Below, piece after piece: positions 1 through 12,300 of a DNA stretch of 64,000 bases. A program made the translations under genes and the position numbers. The notes below the pieces were generated by a model. That model was not told the origin of the DNA and searched no databases. It worked only from the letters and a program-made list of their open reading frames with translations. Positions within the stretch are counted from its first letter, which is position 1. Every line of letters begins with the position of its first letter. The DNA is from Harmothoe impar (Eukaryota; Annelida; Polychaeta; Phyllodocida; Polynoidae), in contig OX381708.1 in assembly GCA_947462335.1 (NCBI GenBank), positions 40,055,377-40,119,376 on the forward strand, written 5' to 3'.

Positions 1-829
1 GGGGCCGCGGCCTGTGGCTGACGGCAGGTGTTGGCTCCGGCTCCCGGCCTTTGAAGACTGAAGACGCACCTTTGCCGGGAAGCCACAGCCCGGGGCACCC
101 AGGCTGCGGTTAGAGGAGGGAGCTCACACGGGGGGAGAGGAACTTCAGGAGCTGACGGCAATAACATAATTATTGTAAAAATGTAATATCAATAATTCAT
201 GAGAGTTTTTACTTTTTGGTAAAAGCGGAATATCTTAGGTCTATGTCTAGCAGAATTGAGGGTTTAATAATAACAGCAAGTACTAGCCTAATTTTGGATT
301 CAGTAGTTTGATCTTCTATACATATTTTTTTCTCGACAGTAGGGACACTATAGTCTATGTAAAACGGGGGCATTGCCATATTATGCACGTATGATATAAT
401 CTACATGTCTGTGTGGGGTAAAATGGAACCCCTCTGCCTGCAGTTATAAGGGTTGTGCCAACCTGCGGTTTTCCACACACCTCCCACCACTTCTTCCTCC
501 AGTTTTTGACGCGTTTAGGGTTGCTTAACCCTATAAAAAGAGGCTAACTACCACGAGGCAGGTGCCTGTCTATAAGTTGGTGGTGAAGTGATGGTTGGGC
601 ACTGCCTACAGACGGGATAAAAAGAGAAAAAGAGTAAGTGGATAAACACCTGCTCTGTGCACACGAGAAAAGTTATCAAACTAATTACAAGAAATCAGTC
701 GATTAATTGCCACCAAATAATTAAGAAGTTAATGCGTCATATACTAGCACGTTACCACGCAACGCGGGTGTGGCCGCGACGCAAGAAAAGGGCATATATA
801 CATATATAAGGGGATACTCTCTTTCCCGC
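1..829. other. Noncoding DNA, nothing recognised
   Basis: The first 150 bases are GC-rich and the rest is AT-rich. I see no convincing ORF, repeat or RNA gene. A short inverted motif (TAGGGTTGCTTAACCCTA, around 516-533) is present but has no partner that would make it a transposon end. Confidence 0.4.
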
Positions 830-1340
830 CTTGTCTTTCACCTGCCATCGCAAACAGGCACTTCCGGTGGTCACCTCCGGTTGCCCGATGGAGTCGGGCA
901 GGGTCCTGCTGCGACGACGAAGTAGTCAACGTTATCTCTGGCTGCGCCAACGCCCAACCTCACCTCAACTCGGCGCCCCTCCCAGTCGCGTCTCCGTACC
1001 ACGCATCCCCCATCCTATATAGCCACCCCGCCTTTGTCGGCGACGACGCGTCCATTTCCGGTGGCCAGGAAAAAGCTTCCGGTTGGCCAATCGACGATGG
1101 CGAATTGACACGTAGGCCATTTCCGGCGGGCGCGGCGTCGGGGTGGTTGCCGGAAGGTTAACGCTGCAGAACACACCGTGGAGGCTGCTGCAGTGACCAG
1201 CGCCGTGTTTGGGTGTTTCCGTCAGGGTATACGAGAACCTGAGAGGGACAGGTAGGGGGAGGTGCATGGTGTGGTGCGGAGATGGACTTGGTGGTGGGGT
1301 GTCCGGTCGGCAGGGGGAGAGACCTCCGGTTATCGGGCAG
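830..1340. promoter_or_regulatory. GC/CpG-rich patch with repeated TTCCGG (ETS-type) and CCAAT motifs
   Basis: The patch is markedly richer in G, C and CpG than its surroundings. It carries at least five TTCCGG or CCGGAA cores (about 860, 1057, 1076, 1120, 1152) and a GGCCAATCG box near 1081. ETS plus CCAAT clusters are typical of CpG-type animal promoters. No exon could be attached, so promoter function is inference. Short ORFs here on both strands show no recognisable domain. Confidence 0.3.
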
Positions 1341-4300
1341 GGGGTAATGTCAGTGATTTCCGCCTGACTTTTCGGAGATCAATATTTTATACCGCAGCCT
1401 TCGTTGTCGACACCTTATTGATCAGTAACCCCCCTACCCTTAACTCCAGAATTCCAGCCCGCCCCTGGAGAAGTGGTATGCAGATCATTATAGAGTGAAC
1501 TCTGCAGGTCAATACAGTTCAAGTCTCTCAACCCCAGTTCTACCGATTGCAGCAATATGATTAAGTGATTTGAGAAGACTTTTTTTCAACTTAAAAACAC
1601 AAAACAACGAAAGGCAATCATAAAAATGGTGCGTTTATAATTAGGCTACATGCAGGTTTAGTGGACTATCAAAGTAACATTTAGACTATTGCATTGGTTC
1701 AAACGGTATTAGAAATAACACGATTAAACCAGTCTATGATAAAGTACCATTTCCACTTCTAATGATAGTAAGAATGAAAGTCAAAAATCAATTCCACATC
1801 AATGGTGAGCAGACAAAGGGAATGTGAAATACAGTATGCACACCCATTTACATGTATTCAGAATATAGTCTTGACACATAAAGAAACACACACTGTATAT
1901 ACTATACAGGTTAGGATATCCAAAGAAGTCCAACTGTAGCATCCCAGAGCACTCTCTTCAACTGTGGCTTCTCCCCTTATTTTTCGATGAATGGCTGTTT
2001 GTTGAGGGAGGTAAATTACAGAGCACCAAGAACTCTTTCTGATAGATCACAAGCACCCCACCCTGAGGTCTGGCTGCCCCTGCACCCTCTACCCCGTCAT
2101 CGGGAGGTCTTGCTGACCGCCTCTACCCCACCTCCTCCCCGGCCACCACCCACCTGAACACCCTGCTCCCTTTTCACCCTCCCCACTTTGCACCCTACCC
2201 TTATTACACCTTTCATTTGTTGGAGATTTATCGGGAAGGACTAGTCGGGTTGGTCGAGTATGCATTTTGAATATAAGTTGTAGTTTAAGTTGTTCTGGGG
2301 CTGGTTAATTTGGGTTATGACATTGGTATCTGGAGGTTTTGCTTTGGATTCTTTTGATGGTGACAGCAATTCAGGTAGCAGTTACACTGATTGAAATACC
2401 ATGGGATGTTAAAAGATAAGTCTGTGAGTTTGTAAGTCTTGTCGGGTGTGGCGATGGGGTGACCGTTTGGTTCAAGGTGGCTGTTACACCTGTTAAAGCT
2501 TACACATCCAGGTGGGACATATACCCATCAAATACAGGGGCAGGAGGGTGGATGATGGAGGTGAAGTAGGGCTGGTTGGCTGTTGAGTGGCGGGTGGTAG
2601 GGTGGTGTGGGTTGGTCAAGGAGGATGGGGTGGCAATGACCATGTGATACCCACACATATGGTCAGTGTCCAATACAGGTAGCTGATACCCTTTGTTACT
2701 TCCCTTGGTATAGACATGCCTGTATACCTCTGACCTGTACAGTACTGTTCTCCACCCCGTGGGACCTTCTCTGATAGAACTGATGGTAGAGGTATTGATT
2801 ACCTGGAACCCTATCACTATCTCTACTCTTTGGATATACACATAATAGAGTGAAAGCTTCCCAACCTGGCCATGCCACCACGGGGCAGCAATGAATGTTC
2901 TCTGGGAGTATTTGTTAGGGAAGAGGGTGAATAGGCAGGCACTGGGTTATAGTTCCAGTCTCCTGACCAGAAGGGTGTTGGCCAATGCTGACAGAAAAGA
3001 GGACTCATTGACTAGACCTCACAAAGGCAATACAATGCAGTGGTCAAGTGGTCAAAGTACAGAGAGAGGAGTCCAGATTGTTAGGGGTGAAGTATGCCTA
3101 CAAAGGTAATGGTGTTGCTATTCAATAGTATAATATTGTAAATGAGTCTGCATCCATCGTACCTTAGCAGATCTATAAAGCATTTGACCCTGTCCAGCGA
3201 CGGATACGTTTTTATCTCATATTTGAAAGGGGAAGTTACCTGTATTTTAAGGTATATTTTATCATCAAGGAAGAGGATAATAAAGGATTGTTTCATACCC
3301 GTAAGTAGGGTGGGATGTCGAATTCTCACCTGGATACTGTCCCGGGCCCGGCCTGTACATGTCCCGTGTGCCCTCCCGGGATAGAGGGCGCCCTCAAGAG
3401 CCCACCTCACCTAGAACCTGAGTTCTACACTAATCCTTTTAGAAGCGCATACACAAGGTTTTACACATTTATATCATATTGCCTTTGTCTATCCATAGTC
3501 ATAGAGAAGAAAAGGGAAGAAAAATCTATAGACAAGGTATTTTGTTGGTAAAAAAGATAATGTTATAAGGGTGCTAAGCAAATGCACCATAAGTGAAAAT
3601 GGGGAACCAAATGCGTCCCATGGAGAAGACGATACATGTATGGATATTTCACAATGTATAGCTAATAGCTTTACCCTGTCTACACCCTGGACCTCTGAGC
3701 ACACAGAGAAACCAATTTGTGAATCTGCAATGTGGACCGTGCTATCAATGTAGTCTGTGCATGTGCTACATATACTTCAGCCTACCTTGGCATGTGCGCG
3801 GAGCATCCTTTCTGCTTGGCTCCTCACACACATTTTACATACACAGGTATGTATCTGTACACACACAGGGACCCATGTATATACCTGTGTCCTGCCAGAC
3901 AGGTGTATGTCCTACCACCCTGAACGCTACCCTCTATAGGTGGTCACGGGTAGCACCTGGAAGCCAGCCAAGGTCACAGCTAGACACTGACAGAGGTGTA
4001 GGCAACAATATTGTGAGCTGAAACTTCAAAAACAGTCTCTGTATATGCATTGTACAGTGCATGTATTAACATAGCCTACACGGTGGGTTTGTCATTGGGT
4101 AATTATGTCGGTGATGGTAATACAAATGGATACCGGTGTATGTTGCTTATCATTTTCAGGAACATGTTAACAATGGGCATATATTATATAGATGGATATA
4201 AATTACGGGCTCAAGGGAGGAAATATAGAGGAAATGAATACATGAAGCTTCTGACACCTTCTTCTCAATATGTGGCTTCTGTAGATACGATATTACCACT

Positions 4301-5879
4301 GTACAAAGAAAACAGTGTGTGAAAGTAAATAGACAATTTATACATAGATCGAGAAAACCCCTATACAGACTTTTACTTTTAGCTCCCCCTCCCCAAGTTA
4401 TAGTTATTTTATACAAAGTGACACGATATCTCAGCACCCCAACCCCATCGTCACACTCACAGTGTGCCTGAAGGTGGCTCACGGTCACGCTGCCGTCTGT
4501 GTATTCAACATAGGAGTTTGCAATCTGCACTGGGCCGTAGTAAGGCCTTCAATATTTGCTTTGTTGTGAAAAGACCTTTAAATCTGTCTATTTAGCCAGT
4601 CCTCATGACCCCTGTCACTTCCTGTTCTGACAGACATGCGCACGCACCTGCACTATCTGAAGGCACGGATATATATACAAATAGTAGTGGGTCGACCAAT
4701 AGTCGGTCGGCCATGGGTGAGGAAATGCTGACTTTCATATAACATTGTCAGAAAACTCAAGAAACAGTAAGGAAAAATACAGTACAGTAACTTTGGAAAC
4801 TGTTTATTCTCATTCCTGCCGCTGATATAATTTGGATGTATTCAGTAGACTGCTTTAGCCTCAGAGGCATGTATTACTATGCGTTGATGGAGCACGAGTT
4901 GGCATGGATGAAGGGGTGGTGGAACTTATGGGGTACCTGCCTACATAGAGGTACGGGAAGAGAAGGGGTGGGTGGGGGGATAATGAGGGGGTTGGCTTGA
5001 ATATGGAGAGGTGTGCATTTAGTATTCACCCTGGACACATACCAAAATGAGCATAACCAGCGTGGGGCATACAATCTGACATATTATTACCATTGTTAAC
5101 AAAGAAGGGCTGGGCTGTTCTGGACTTGTTAATGCATTCACATGGAAGCAGGTGGCAAGGAAGAATAGAAATAATGTTAAGATTCCCCTTTTATATTAGC
5201 ATTATATAGAAAGAAAATGGTTATCGCCTTGACATATTATCAGGATTATGATAAATCAGTGCACCTGCTGCGACACGTGTCCTATAAGTGGGACTGCCCG
5301 ATGTGGGGTCCTATTTGTCCCAAACTGACCACATTAGATAATGGGTGTCTTAGAAATTTGAAATAATACTTTGTAAACCTAAACACAATGGTTTTTTTTC
5401 TACAAATTCCCTTTTTTTCTTCTACAACGTAGCACGGACGCAGACGGTATCCTCTTTAACTGTGTTTATATAGGAACATTATTAATGTCTACATACATTA
5501 GTTACCTGACAATGATTTCACGAGAAATCGCATAGGCACAGCATAGTAAATCGGTTTGATTTAACCCTAGTCAGATCCTCTTCTTGCTACTATTGTTGCG
5601 ACCTATATAAAAATAACACCACCAATTATTGCAGTGGCTTCTTAGACGTTAATGCCTGGCACAAGCCCCAATGTCCATATACTACTCACGTACTGGAGGA
5701 CGCGTGCACACTGGAGGAGCAACCTGGGGACTGACCTTACTATGGCCACAGAAGTCTCAGTGTAGTCACAAACTTCGCACAGAATTCATAAACAATAGAT
5801 AATGGGTAACAAGAATGTTGATAACCACAGTGTTAAAGGCCTATAATATAACTATCCAACAGAACCAGTGCGAACCAGC
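1341..5879. other. Noncoding DNA upstream of the receptor gene
   Basis: AT-rich sequence with only short ORFs of no recognisable family. The 113-residue minus ORF at 2500-2841 and the 124-residue minus ORF at 4156-4530 overlap other-frame ORFs and show no domain. The one element worth marking, a possible tiny first exon at 4713-4716, is listed separately. Confidence 0.4.
4672..4722 (+). promoter_or_regulatory. TATA-like box followed by an ATG and immediate splice donor: speculative first exon of the receptor gene
   Basis: The sequence GATATATATACA is followed about 35 bases later by GGCCATGG and then GTGAGG. An exon ending ATGG (4713-4716) before the donor GTGAGG would leave phase 1. Exon 9229-9310 needs exactly one preceding base, a G by homology, and the join would start the protein [10 protein letters not shown]. 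The ATG context is strong. A motif this small arises easily by chance, so this is only a candidate. Confidence 0.12.
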
Positions 5880-6130
5880 CACCCCTAGACATGTGGCCTG
5901 TTACCTTAGTTACTCCACCTCCCACGTGAGCTGCTCTTGCATGACACAGCCAACTCACTGAGTGACTCGCTCCATTATTGACGTCACCGGAAGTTGTTTA
6001 TTGATCTACCACTAGGGGAGGCACCTGTAGTCAGATCACGTGACCGGGAGGGGGCAGGTGAGGGGTGCCTGGGGGCAGTAGCCGCCAGGTGGTGTTAGTG
6101 GCGGGGCTCTACACGTGTCTCTACTGATTA
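5880..6130. promoter_or_regulatory. CRE/ETS/E-box patch
   Basis: The composite TTGACGTCACCGGAAGT (from 5978) overlaps a full CRE (TGACGTCA, 5979-5986) with an ETS core. CACGTG E-boxes lie near 5933 and 6037, followed by GC-rich sequence. The grouping resembles a CpG-type promoter or enhancer about 3 kb upstream of the first identified receptor exon. No transcript evidence is visible. Confidence 0.3.
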
Positions 6131-7476
6131 CTTGTAAACAAACTAAGTGAGAAAACCGGCACCTTTAACCCATAGTGCTGTGCAAGGCCAATGGGGACAG
6201 AGAAAACCACCCTGAGATATGATAGCATTATAGACCTAACTCTTAAAATGGACATGGGTATATAGATGACAAAAGTATCTCAATGCGAGAAATTAGCAAT
6301 AAAGCAGAGGAAATTCCACAGAAGGTACCGGCATCCATTAAAAAAGAGATTTGTGGACGCATGAGACACACACATTATAACCAGGGGGACTTGGGAGGAT
6401 AAATTCCTAATCATAACTGCTTTTGAACACAAGTGATTTCTTATAGGGGAATTTAGATATGGTCTATATTATTCTGTGTCACCAGAGTTAAAGCTAAAAT
6501 GGATTTGTAGATATTATTTTTTAAATGATATTGTGCAGGTGTGACTGGCATGCAGTCTGGCTGTTCCTATACCAGACCCACTACAGAGCAGGCACAGGTA
6601 ATCAGTGTAGATGGCTGCTGGCTGTTGGCTACTGCATGGGGCTCATTAGAGACTCGCACGCCGCTGGGTCCCCGTCGGTGTAGGGTTCCTGCTTATTGAT
6701 AACATCATCGGCACAAGCACAAGCTGGGCACCAGCGTCATATATCGGGATGCCATTTTGTCAGGTGGCAGACCCCCAGAACAGCGGGTGGGGTGAAAGTT
6801 AGTCTGTGTGTGATTGTGTGCTGAGGGTACTAAGGGAAGGGGAGAGGGAGAGGGTCGGGGATGTGATGGTATCAGAGGCCGTGCATACATTCTCCAAAAT
6901 CTGTATTTTATTACAAGGAAAGTTTAGCTGTATGTGATTGATTAGAAGACTATGTAAGTGAAGACGATGTGAGAGCGTGTGACTGTACAGTACAGTAGTC
7001 GGTTATGGGGTGGGAGGGGGGGGGTGCTGTCAACATTGCTTATCCAGTATGGTGGGGAGTAGGGGAGAGGGGATAAAGATCAATTAGTTTCAACAAGAAC
7101 AGAATCTCACCTGGCCCTTCACTAATGATTATAGCCCACACAAAGAGAAACCACACCCCGCAATCTGGCCATACAGTGGTCAAGCACACTCACCCCGATG
7201 TCCGCTGATGGTCAGTTCTCCTCCCCCCTCCCCTAGATGACTACCTCTCACTCAACGTATGACCCAGTGGGATAGGGACTTTATTTTATAACTGTCCTGC
7301 AGCGACAAGAAGTGGGGTTAACAAAAAAAATATTGTGCTGAGGCTAAAAGAGCAGCCTCCCCCGGTGGTGTAGTATGACGGGGTGTGACACTGACTGTCG
7401 GTGAGTGACAGCTCCCGGCCCAGACCCCACCATCACCGACTGAGGTGGGCCCGATAACCATCTGACGGCCGTCCCA
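6131..7476. other. Noncoding DNA, nothing recognised
   Basis: AT-rich to mixed sequence with short unrelated ORFs and G-runs of about 9 near 7020. No gene or repeat family recognised. Confidence 0.4.
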
Positions 7477-7531
7477 CCCCCTGCCTACCTGCCTACCTGC
7501 CTATACCTGCCTACCTGACTATACCTGCCTA
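7477..7531. repeat. Short tandem repeat, unit close to CTACCTGC
   Basis: CTACCTGC is repeated about six times, some units carrying an extra TA (CTATACCTGC). The array abuts the left end of the palindromic MITE that follows. Confidence 0.7.
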
Positions 7532-7650
7532 CACCCTCAGAAAAGTGAGAGTCATTGTCGCTAAAACTACCCTCACCTGAGAGTCACGCAGTGCCTGACC
7601 CTCAGGTGAGGGTAGTTTTAGCGACAATGACTCTCACTTTTCTGTTTGTG
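7532..7650. mobile_element. Palindromic MITE, copy 1 (119 bp)
   Basis: Two perfect 44-base inverted arms (7538-7581 and 7601-7644) surround a 19-base loop. The arms begin CAGAAAAGTGAGAGTC and end CCTCACCTGAG. The outer ends differ: CACCCTCAG on the left and, read inward, CACAAACAG on the right. TA lies on both sides (7530-7531 and 7651-7652), as expected for a Tc1/mariner-type target, although the superfamily is inferred from that alone. Related copies occur at 42170-42286 (inverted) and 63521-63594 (deleted). Short ORFs containing LPSPE...VRVVLATMTLTFL are by-products of this element and not genes. Confidence 0.85.
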
Positions 7651-7652
7651 TA

Positions 7653-9228
7653 TACCTGGCAGCGCCTCCTCCATGCTCCAATATGTCGTGCTGCCCTTCA
7701 TGCACCTCTCATAATGCAGCACTCTCTCCTGCAACTATTTAGAACTCTGCCCCATATTCTTTTACACCTGACATATATTGCTATATAGATGTAGAGGGTT
7801 GCTCTTGGAGAAGGGCACCAAGACTGGCTTTACATACGTATTCTAAAGGTCCTTGGGCTCATCGTCTGGTTGCAATCCGGGAAACCTCCCACAGTAATAG
7901 CATCATGTAAACATTTCAAGTCCCATATCCCGACCTTCCAACCTGCCTATTCCATTTAATCAAACCTGACGATGAATATAACTAATAACTGTGCTCCCTC
8001 AGAATTCGACCAGGTGTTGCTCGGCATGGACCTTCACCTCCCGGACCTCCCTTACGTCAGGACCCGTCTGTCCCCCGCCTGAACCCGGCCCCAGACCCGG
8101 GCCTTCCCCAGGTGTCTCCCGGAACCCCCCCCCCCCCCCCCGCCCCGACACACACACACATACACCCTTCTGCCAGTGCTAAATCCCTCTATACCTCAGG
8201 CACAGACGTCCCACAAGTTCTCTCCACAACTCCTCACGTCCCCCACAGAGGGGACATCGGACCGTGCCGTACCGGTCCCCGACGGACCTCTCCCCTCCCC
8301 CCTCTCCACCTCCTCTCACCTGAGTCCTGTTTGAGCGAGGGGGGAGGGGGGCACCCTACCTCGGCGTTACCTCCACGATCGGCTTGTCGGCCGGCGACGC
8401 CCCGCCGCTCGTCCTACCCCTGTACCTTCCGCTTGAGTGCTCCCCCGGGTCTACCATGGGGCCCACCTGACGGCCGTTCACGGCTAGGTGAACCGCCGAC
8501 AATCGTCGACAAATTGGTCCCCCTTGTCCGACACAGACACCGCCCGCGTCCACCCCCTCCTAGTCCCTCATCACCAGCTGAGGTAGCGTATAGCGGATCC
8601 AACGTGGTGGACCATCTACTTTCCGGATCCTATGTGGTCGATATCTTAGTTAGTGCGGGTTCTCGAGAGATTCAGTGGGCCAGCACGATATAACCATACA
8701 TAGATAACGTGTGTAGGAGGGGGGGGGGGTTCGAGAAAGGGTTATCATCTCATGGCCAGAGTAGACTTGAATGCTTAACTTCGACCCCTTACATATAAGC
8801 AGTAGCTATATAGCCACATCACCTGTTAAGCCCCCTCCCAAAGGAAGCCACATGTATATTATAGGTTACATTATATTATCAACGATGTCAAGGAATAGAC
8901 TTGATTACACCTGGCCCTGCCGATATTCATGCCCAGGGGCAACATTCCTTTGACTGAAGTTGTGTGGTCTATATCATTATGAATTCCATTCTGAACCTTC
9001 ATTCAATTTTGAAACGCCCCCAATGACCTCGATACTATGTCTTCTTACCTTACCATAAAGCACACACATCGACATGAATTCTACCTAGAAAGGTGGAATC
9101 TCTGTGTATTTGTGTGAGTCAATATTATAAGGAGTTCACATTTGTTTGCCCCCTCCCCAATCCACATTGTACCATGTATACCATAATAACCATTAGTTCT
9201 TACCACCTCTTTATGCTTGTATTTGCAG
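7653..9228. other. Upstream flank of receptor exon; GC- and CT-rich between about 8000 and 8640
   Basis: The stretch 8000-8640 is unusually C- and CpG-rich and includes a run of 17 C (8125-8141). A 193-codon ORF (8112-8693) there is proline-, serine- and arginine-rich with no domain, and I regard it as composition-driven. A CTAG/GTGAAC donor near 8487 would be phase-compatible with exon 9229 but is weak. The remainder is AT-rich with an 11-G run at 8719-8729. Confidence 0.35.
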
Positions 9229-9310
9229 GTCGGATCCTGATGGATATACCCTGTGTGGTTTGTCAGGACCACTCCTCTGGCAAACATTACGGTATCTACG
9301 CATGTGATGG
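9229..9310 (+). CDS. NR2E1: Receptor exon: N-terminus of DNA-binding domain, first zinc finger
   Basis: The acceptor is TTTGCAG at 9222-9228 and the donor GTAAGT at 9311. The exon begins in the second base of a glycine codon and encodes [20 protein letters not shown] followed by GIYACDG, ending in phase 2. It supplies the first three zinc-binding cysteines. An in-frame ATG lies at 9240-9242, just before the domain, but the residues before it match the conserved family N-terminus, so an upstream exon is expected. Confidence 0.95.
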
Positions 9311-12300
9311 GTAAGTGTCCTAATATCAAGCTCACACTTGACAACATTTCTGGCCAATCTAGTACCCCTCCCCCTCTCCCACCTAAGCCCCTCGGTTATT
9401 AAAAGGCAGGGGCAGAGAGGAGAAGGTAGACTACCTGTATGTTGAACCTCCCGCCCATTAATCGTCAGTGGTTGTCTCAAAAAGAGCTTCTCAAATATAG
9501 CGGCAAATATAAAACGATGATATTCAACTATTAGTTGTCCTAGTAGTAGAAGAGCCATAGATTATTGGACACAACTATAAGGTATGCCATGCCCCTTCTC
9601 CTCCCCTACCTGGCCCTTCCTCTCCCATACCTGGCCCCCTACATTCCAACCCACCACAGGTAGCAACAGGGTGTCACCACAGCCCCCTGCTGCCCCCTGG
9701 GTATGGGCGTGTGAACTACACGACCCTTCCCAGTACTTCTGGTCTTATCTTAATATGCATCTACATTAGAGTCAGTGCATGATTGGGGAAGCACACGAGT
9801 GCATGCCATTATTGTACTATGTCAATCATATGGTCAACCTGTAGTTTTTTCTTTATAATAGGGCGGCAGCCTACTTGTGCTCAATAATCCACGGGGTAAT
9901 GTTTCGGGGAAAACACGTAGACACGTCTAAAAAAGAATATTCATATAACCAGGATTAGATTATTTGATTATATAACTGTGCCAGATAATACTGATGAATT
10001 GCTGTATGATTAGGGCTGGTAGAGAAGCAAAAATATCGGGAGTTTGGTGGTAAAGTACCTTATGATCTCCATGGACGGTATTATCAATTAATGTTTAATA
10101 TTTTCGATAAAATATCGTGTAACACAATAACTATTTTGACGGTGCTGATACTAATTGCCACTTTACCTTTTCATTTCAGTTGCGCTGGATTCTTTAAGGT
10201 AAATATCAATAACACAATTCAAATTTCCTAAAAATAAGATAAATAAAAACAATCACATCATGGGAATGATCCATAAACAATATAGATCCCCCCATCTCAC
10301 AAATTATTCGTGTATAGGAAACATATATCAGCCTTAACAGGCAATTAAGTCCTATTTTAAAGTCAAGTCATAACTTATACAAAACCAAGGCTGTTATTAA
10401 TATTAGCCAGGACATCTCCAATATGATACATGGCTTATTGACATGGAATGATGTGAACTTAGAGTTGGTGTCAGTGAGGTATACACTCTGGTACAGTCAC
10501 TACGCTGCGTTAGAGGGGTCACACTGTTATTCATTTTATATTTGACATGAGTAGGCCTAGTGTACAAAGTCACACGTATTAGTTGACCCTGCACATAACT
10601 ACATAAACAAACATAATCGCGAGGAGAGACTATGTCTGAATTCCGGTGTATATAGTTCTGTGATGGCATGCTTATTTGAATTGTAAAATATAAATAAAGC
10701 ATAGAAATCAGCTTTTTATAAGCAATGATATTTACCCCAATATTGCATGTCCAAATGTCTATTAGTCTCGAGTCATAAAAATGGTATGACATTACTGAAT
10801 TAAATTAAATTAAAAGGCTAAAAATAGTGGTTCATTGCATTCACAGGGATCATTGCATCCAGATGTCCTACTCTCAGATTCATCTGATTCATGCGTGTAT
10901 AACAAAACCCACTGAGAGTGTTCAGAGGCATAATCTGTCATGTATATCTTGCATGTACGGGAGATAAACCTGTTCATAAGTGAATGCATGATCTCAAGTA
11001 GACACCTTCCTGTGTGAAACTATGTAAGGTACATATAAATACATGCCATAACTTTGCACTTTTTGGAGCACTTATAAGAGTCATTATGAATACCAATGCC
11101 AATGATACCTTGCAACTGTACCACTGCCAGGGATGCGTTGGATGTGTGGCCTTAATAAACTAGCATTATGGGTGTAACAGTGGGTGGTGGCAGTGATGTT
11201 GGGTGGGTGGGTGGGTGGTGGTTGGACATGTTAAGTCTTAGCCCTTTACGAACCAACCGAACATACTGCTTTAATGTGCATTGTCCTTTAGTGTCCTGAT
11301 GCATACATTTAGCCATGGATAATAACGCACCAATGCTGTATTCATGCATCATACCGACCCTATTGGAGGGTATCAACCCCATATGGGTTGTCATGGTGTA
11401 TGGATGTAGCACTGGCGAGTTATTTAGCACCAGCATTACTGAATTCATGTCTCATGGTGACAAATTGCATAGCACACTAAAGCACTATTCATGCATTGAA
11501 GGGTTAAAAAGACCACCCTCACATCACCCCTCCCCTTTTACCCAACCTCACCACGTGCAGATAGGCCACATGTCATAAATAATAAGCCTCAATGAGATCA
11601 TAAATTATCAAGGATCAATTAGTAAGTGAGGCACTGACAGAGAAGATTACCAATTAACTTCTCCACCATGCCCAGGCCCTAACCCAATTGAGGCAAACAC
11701 ACAGCGCAATTAAAATCATATACACTTAACTCATTACCAGCAGAGGGTTGTCCCTCTCTGGACAGATATCTTCCAGAATGCCCACAAGTAATCATAATCA
11801 GTATTAGCACGTCAGGATACAACTGGCTACTTGATGACCTGTTTAAATTTGCATAAGCGCATGGAGAAGATCATCTAAAGCAGAAATCATAACATATTAT
11901 GGGAAATAATTATAGAAGCATAAGACCATTTTGGTGCACTTCAAAAGTCCCTCATTATTATTATTATTATAGGCAAGCCAATTTATACTTTCAAAAAAAC
12001 AATCATATTTGAGGTCTTAAGTGTTAAAATCTAATGTATTGAACTTTTCTGATTTCAGAGATCCATCCGGAGAAATAGGCAGTACATTTGTAAATCTCGG
12101 CAAGGGAACTGTCCGGTAGACAAGACACATAGGAACCAATGTAGAGCCTGTCGGTTAAAGAAATGTGTCGACGCTGGAATGAATAAAGATGGTGAGTACA
12201 TTAATTATTTAGACATCACTTTAACAGTTTTGGGGGTTTCCCCCCAGAGGAAATCCGGATTTCACATGAAGAATGACCGTTTCCCTCACGACCTGTGAAT

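Noticed and set aside
7555..7788. Shared peptide in ORFs at 7555, 42191 and 63391
   Set aside because: The shared part is the palindromic MITE read through; not a gene family.
8112..8693. 193-codon plus-strand ORF upstream of the receptor
   Set aside because: It runs through a 17-C tract, is P/S/R-rich with no domain, and overlaps minus-strand ORFs. The phase-compatible donor near 8487 is weak, so I did not use it as exon 1.
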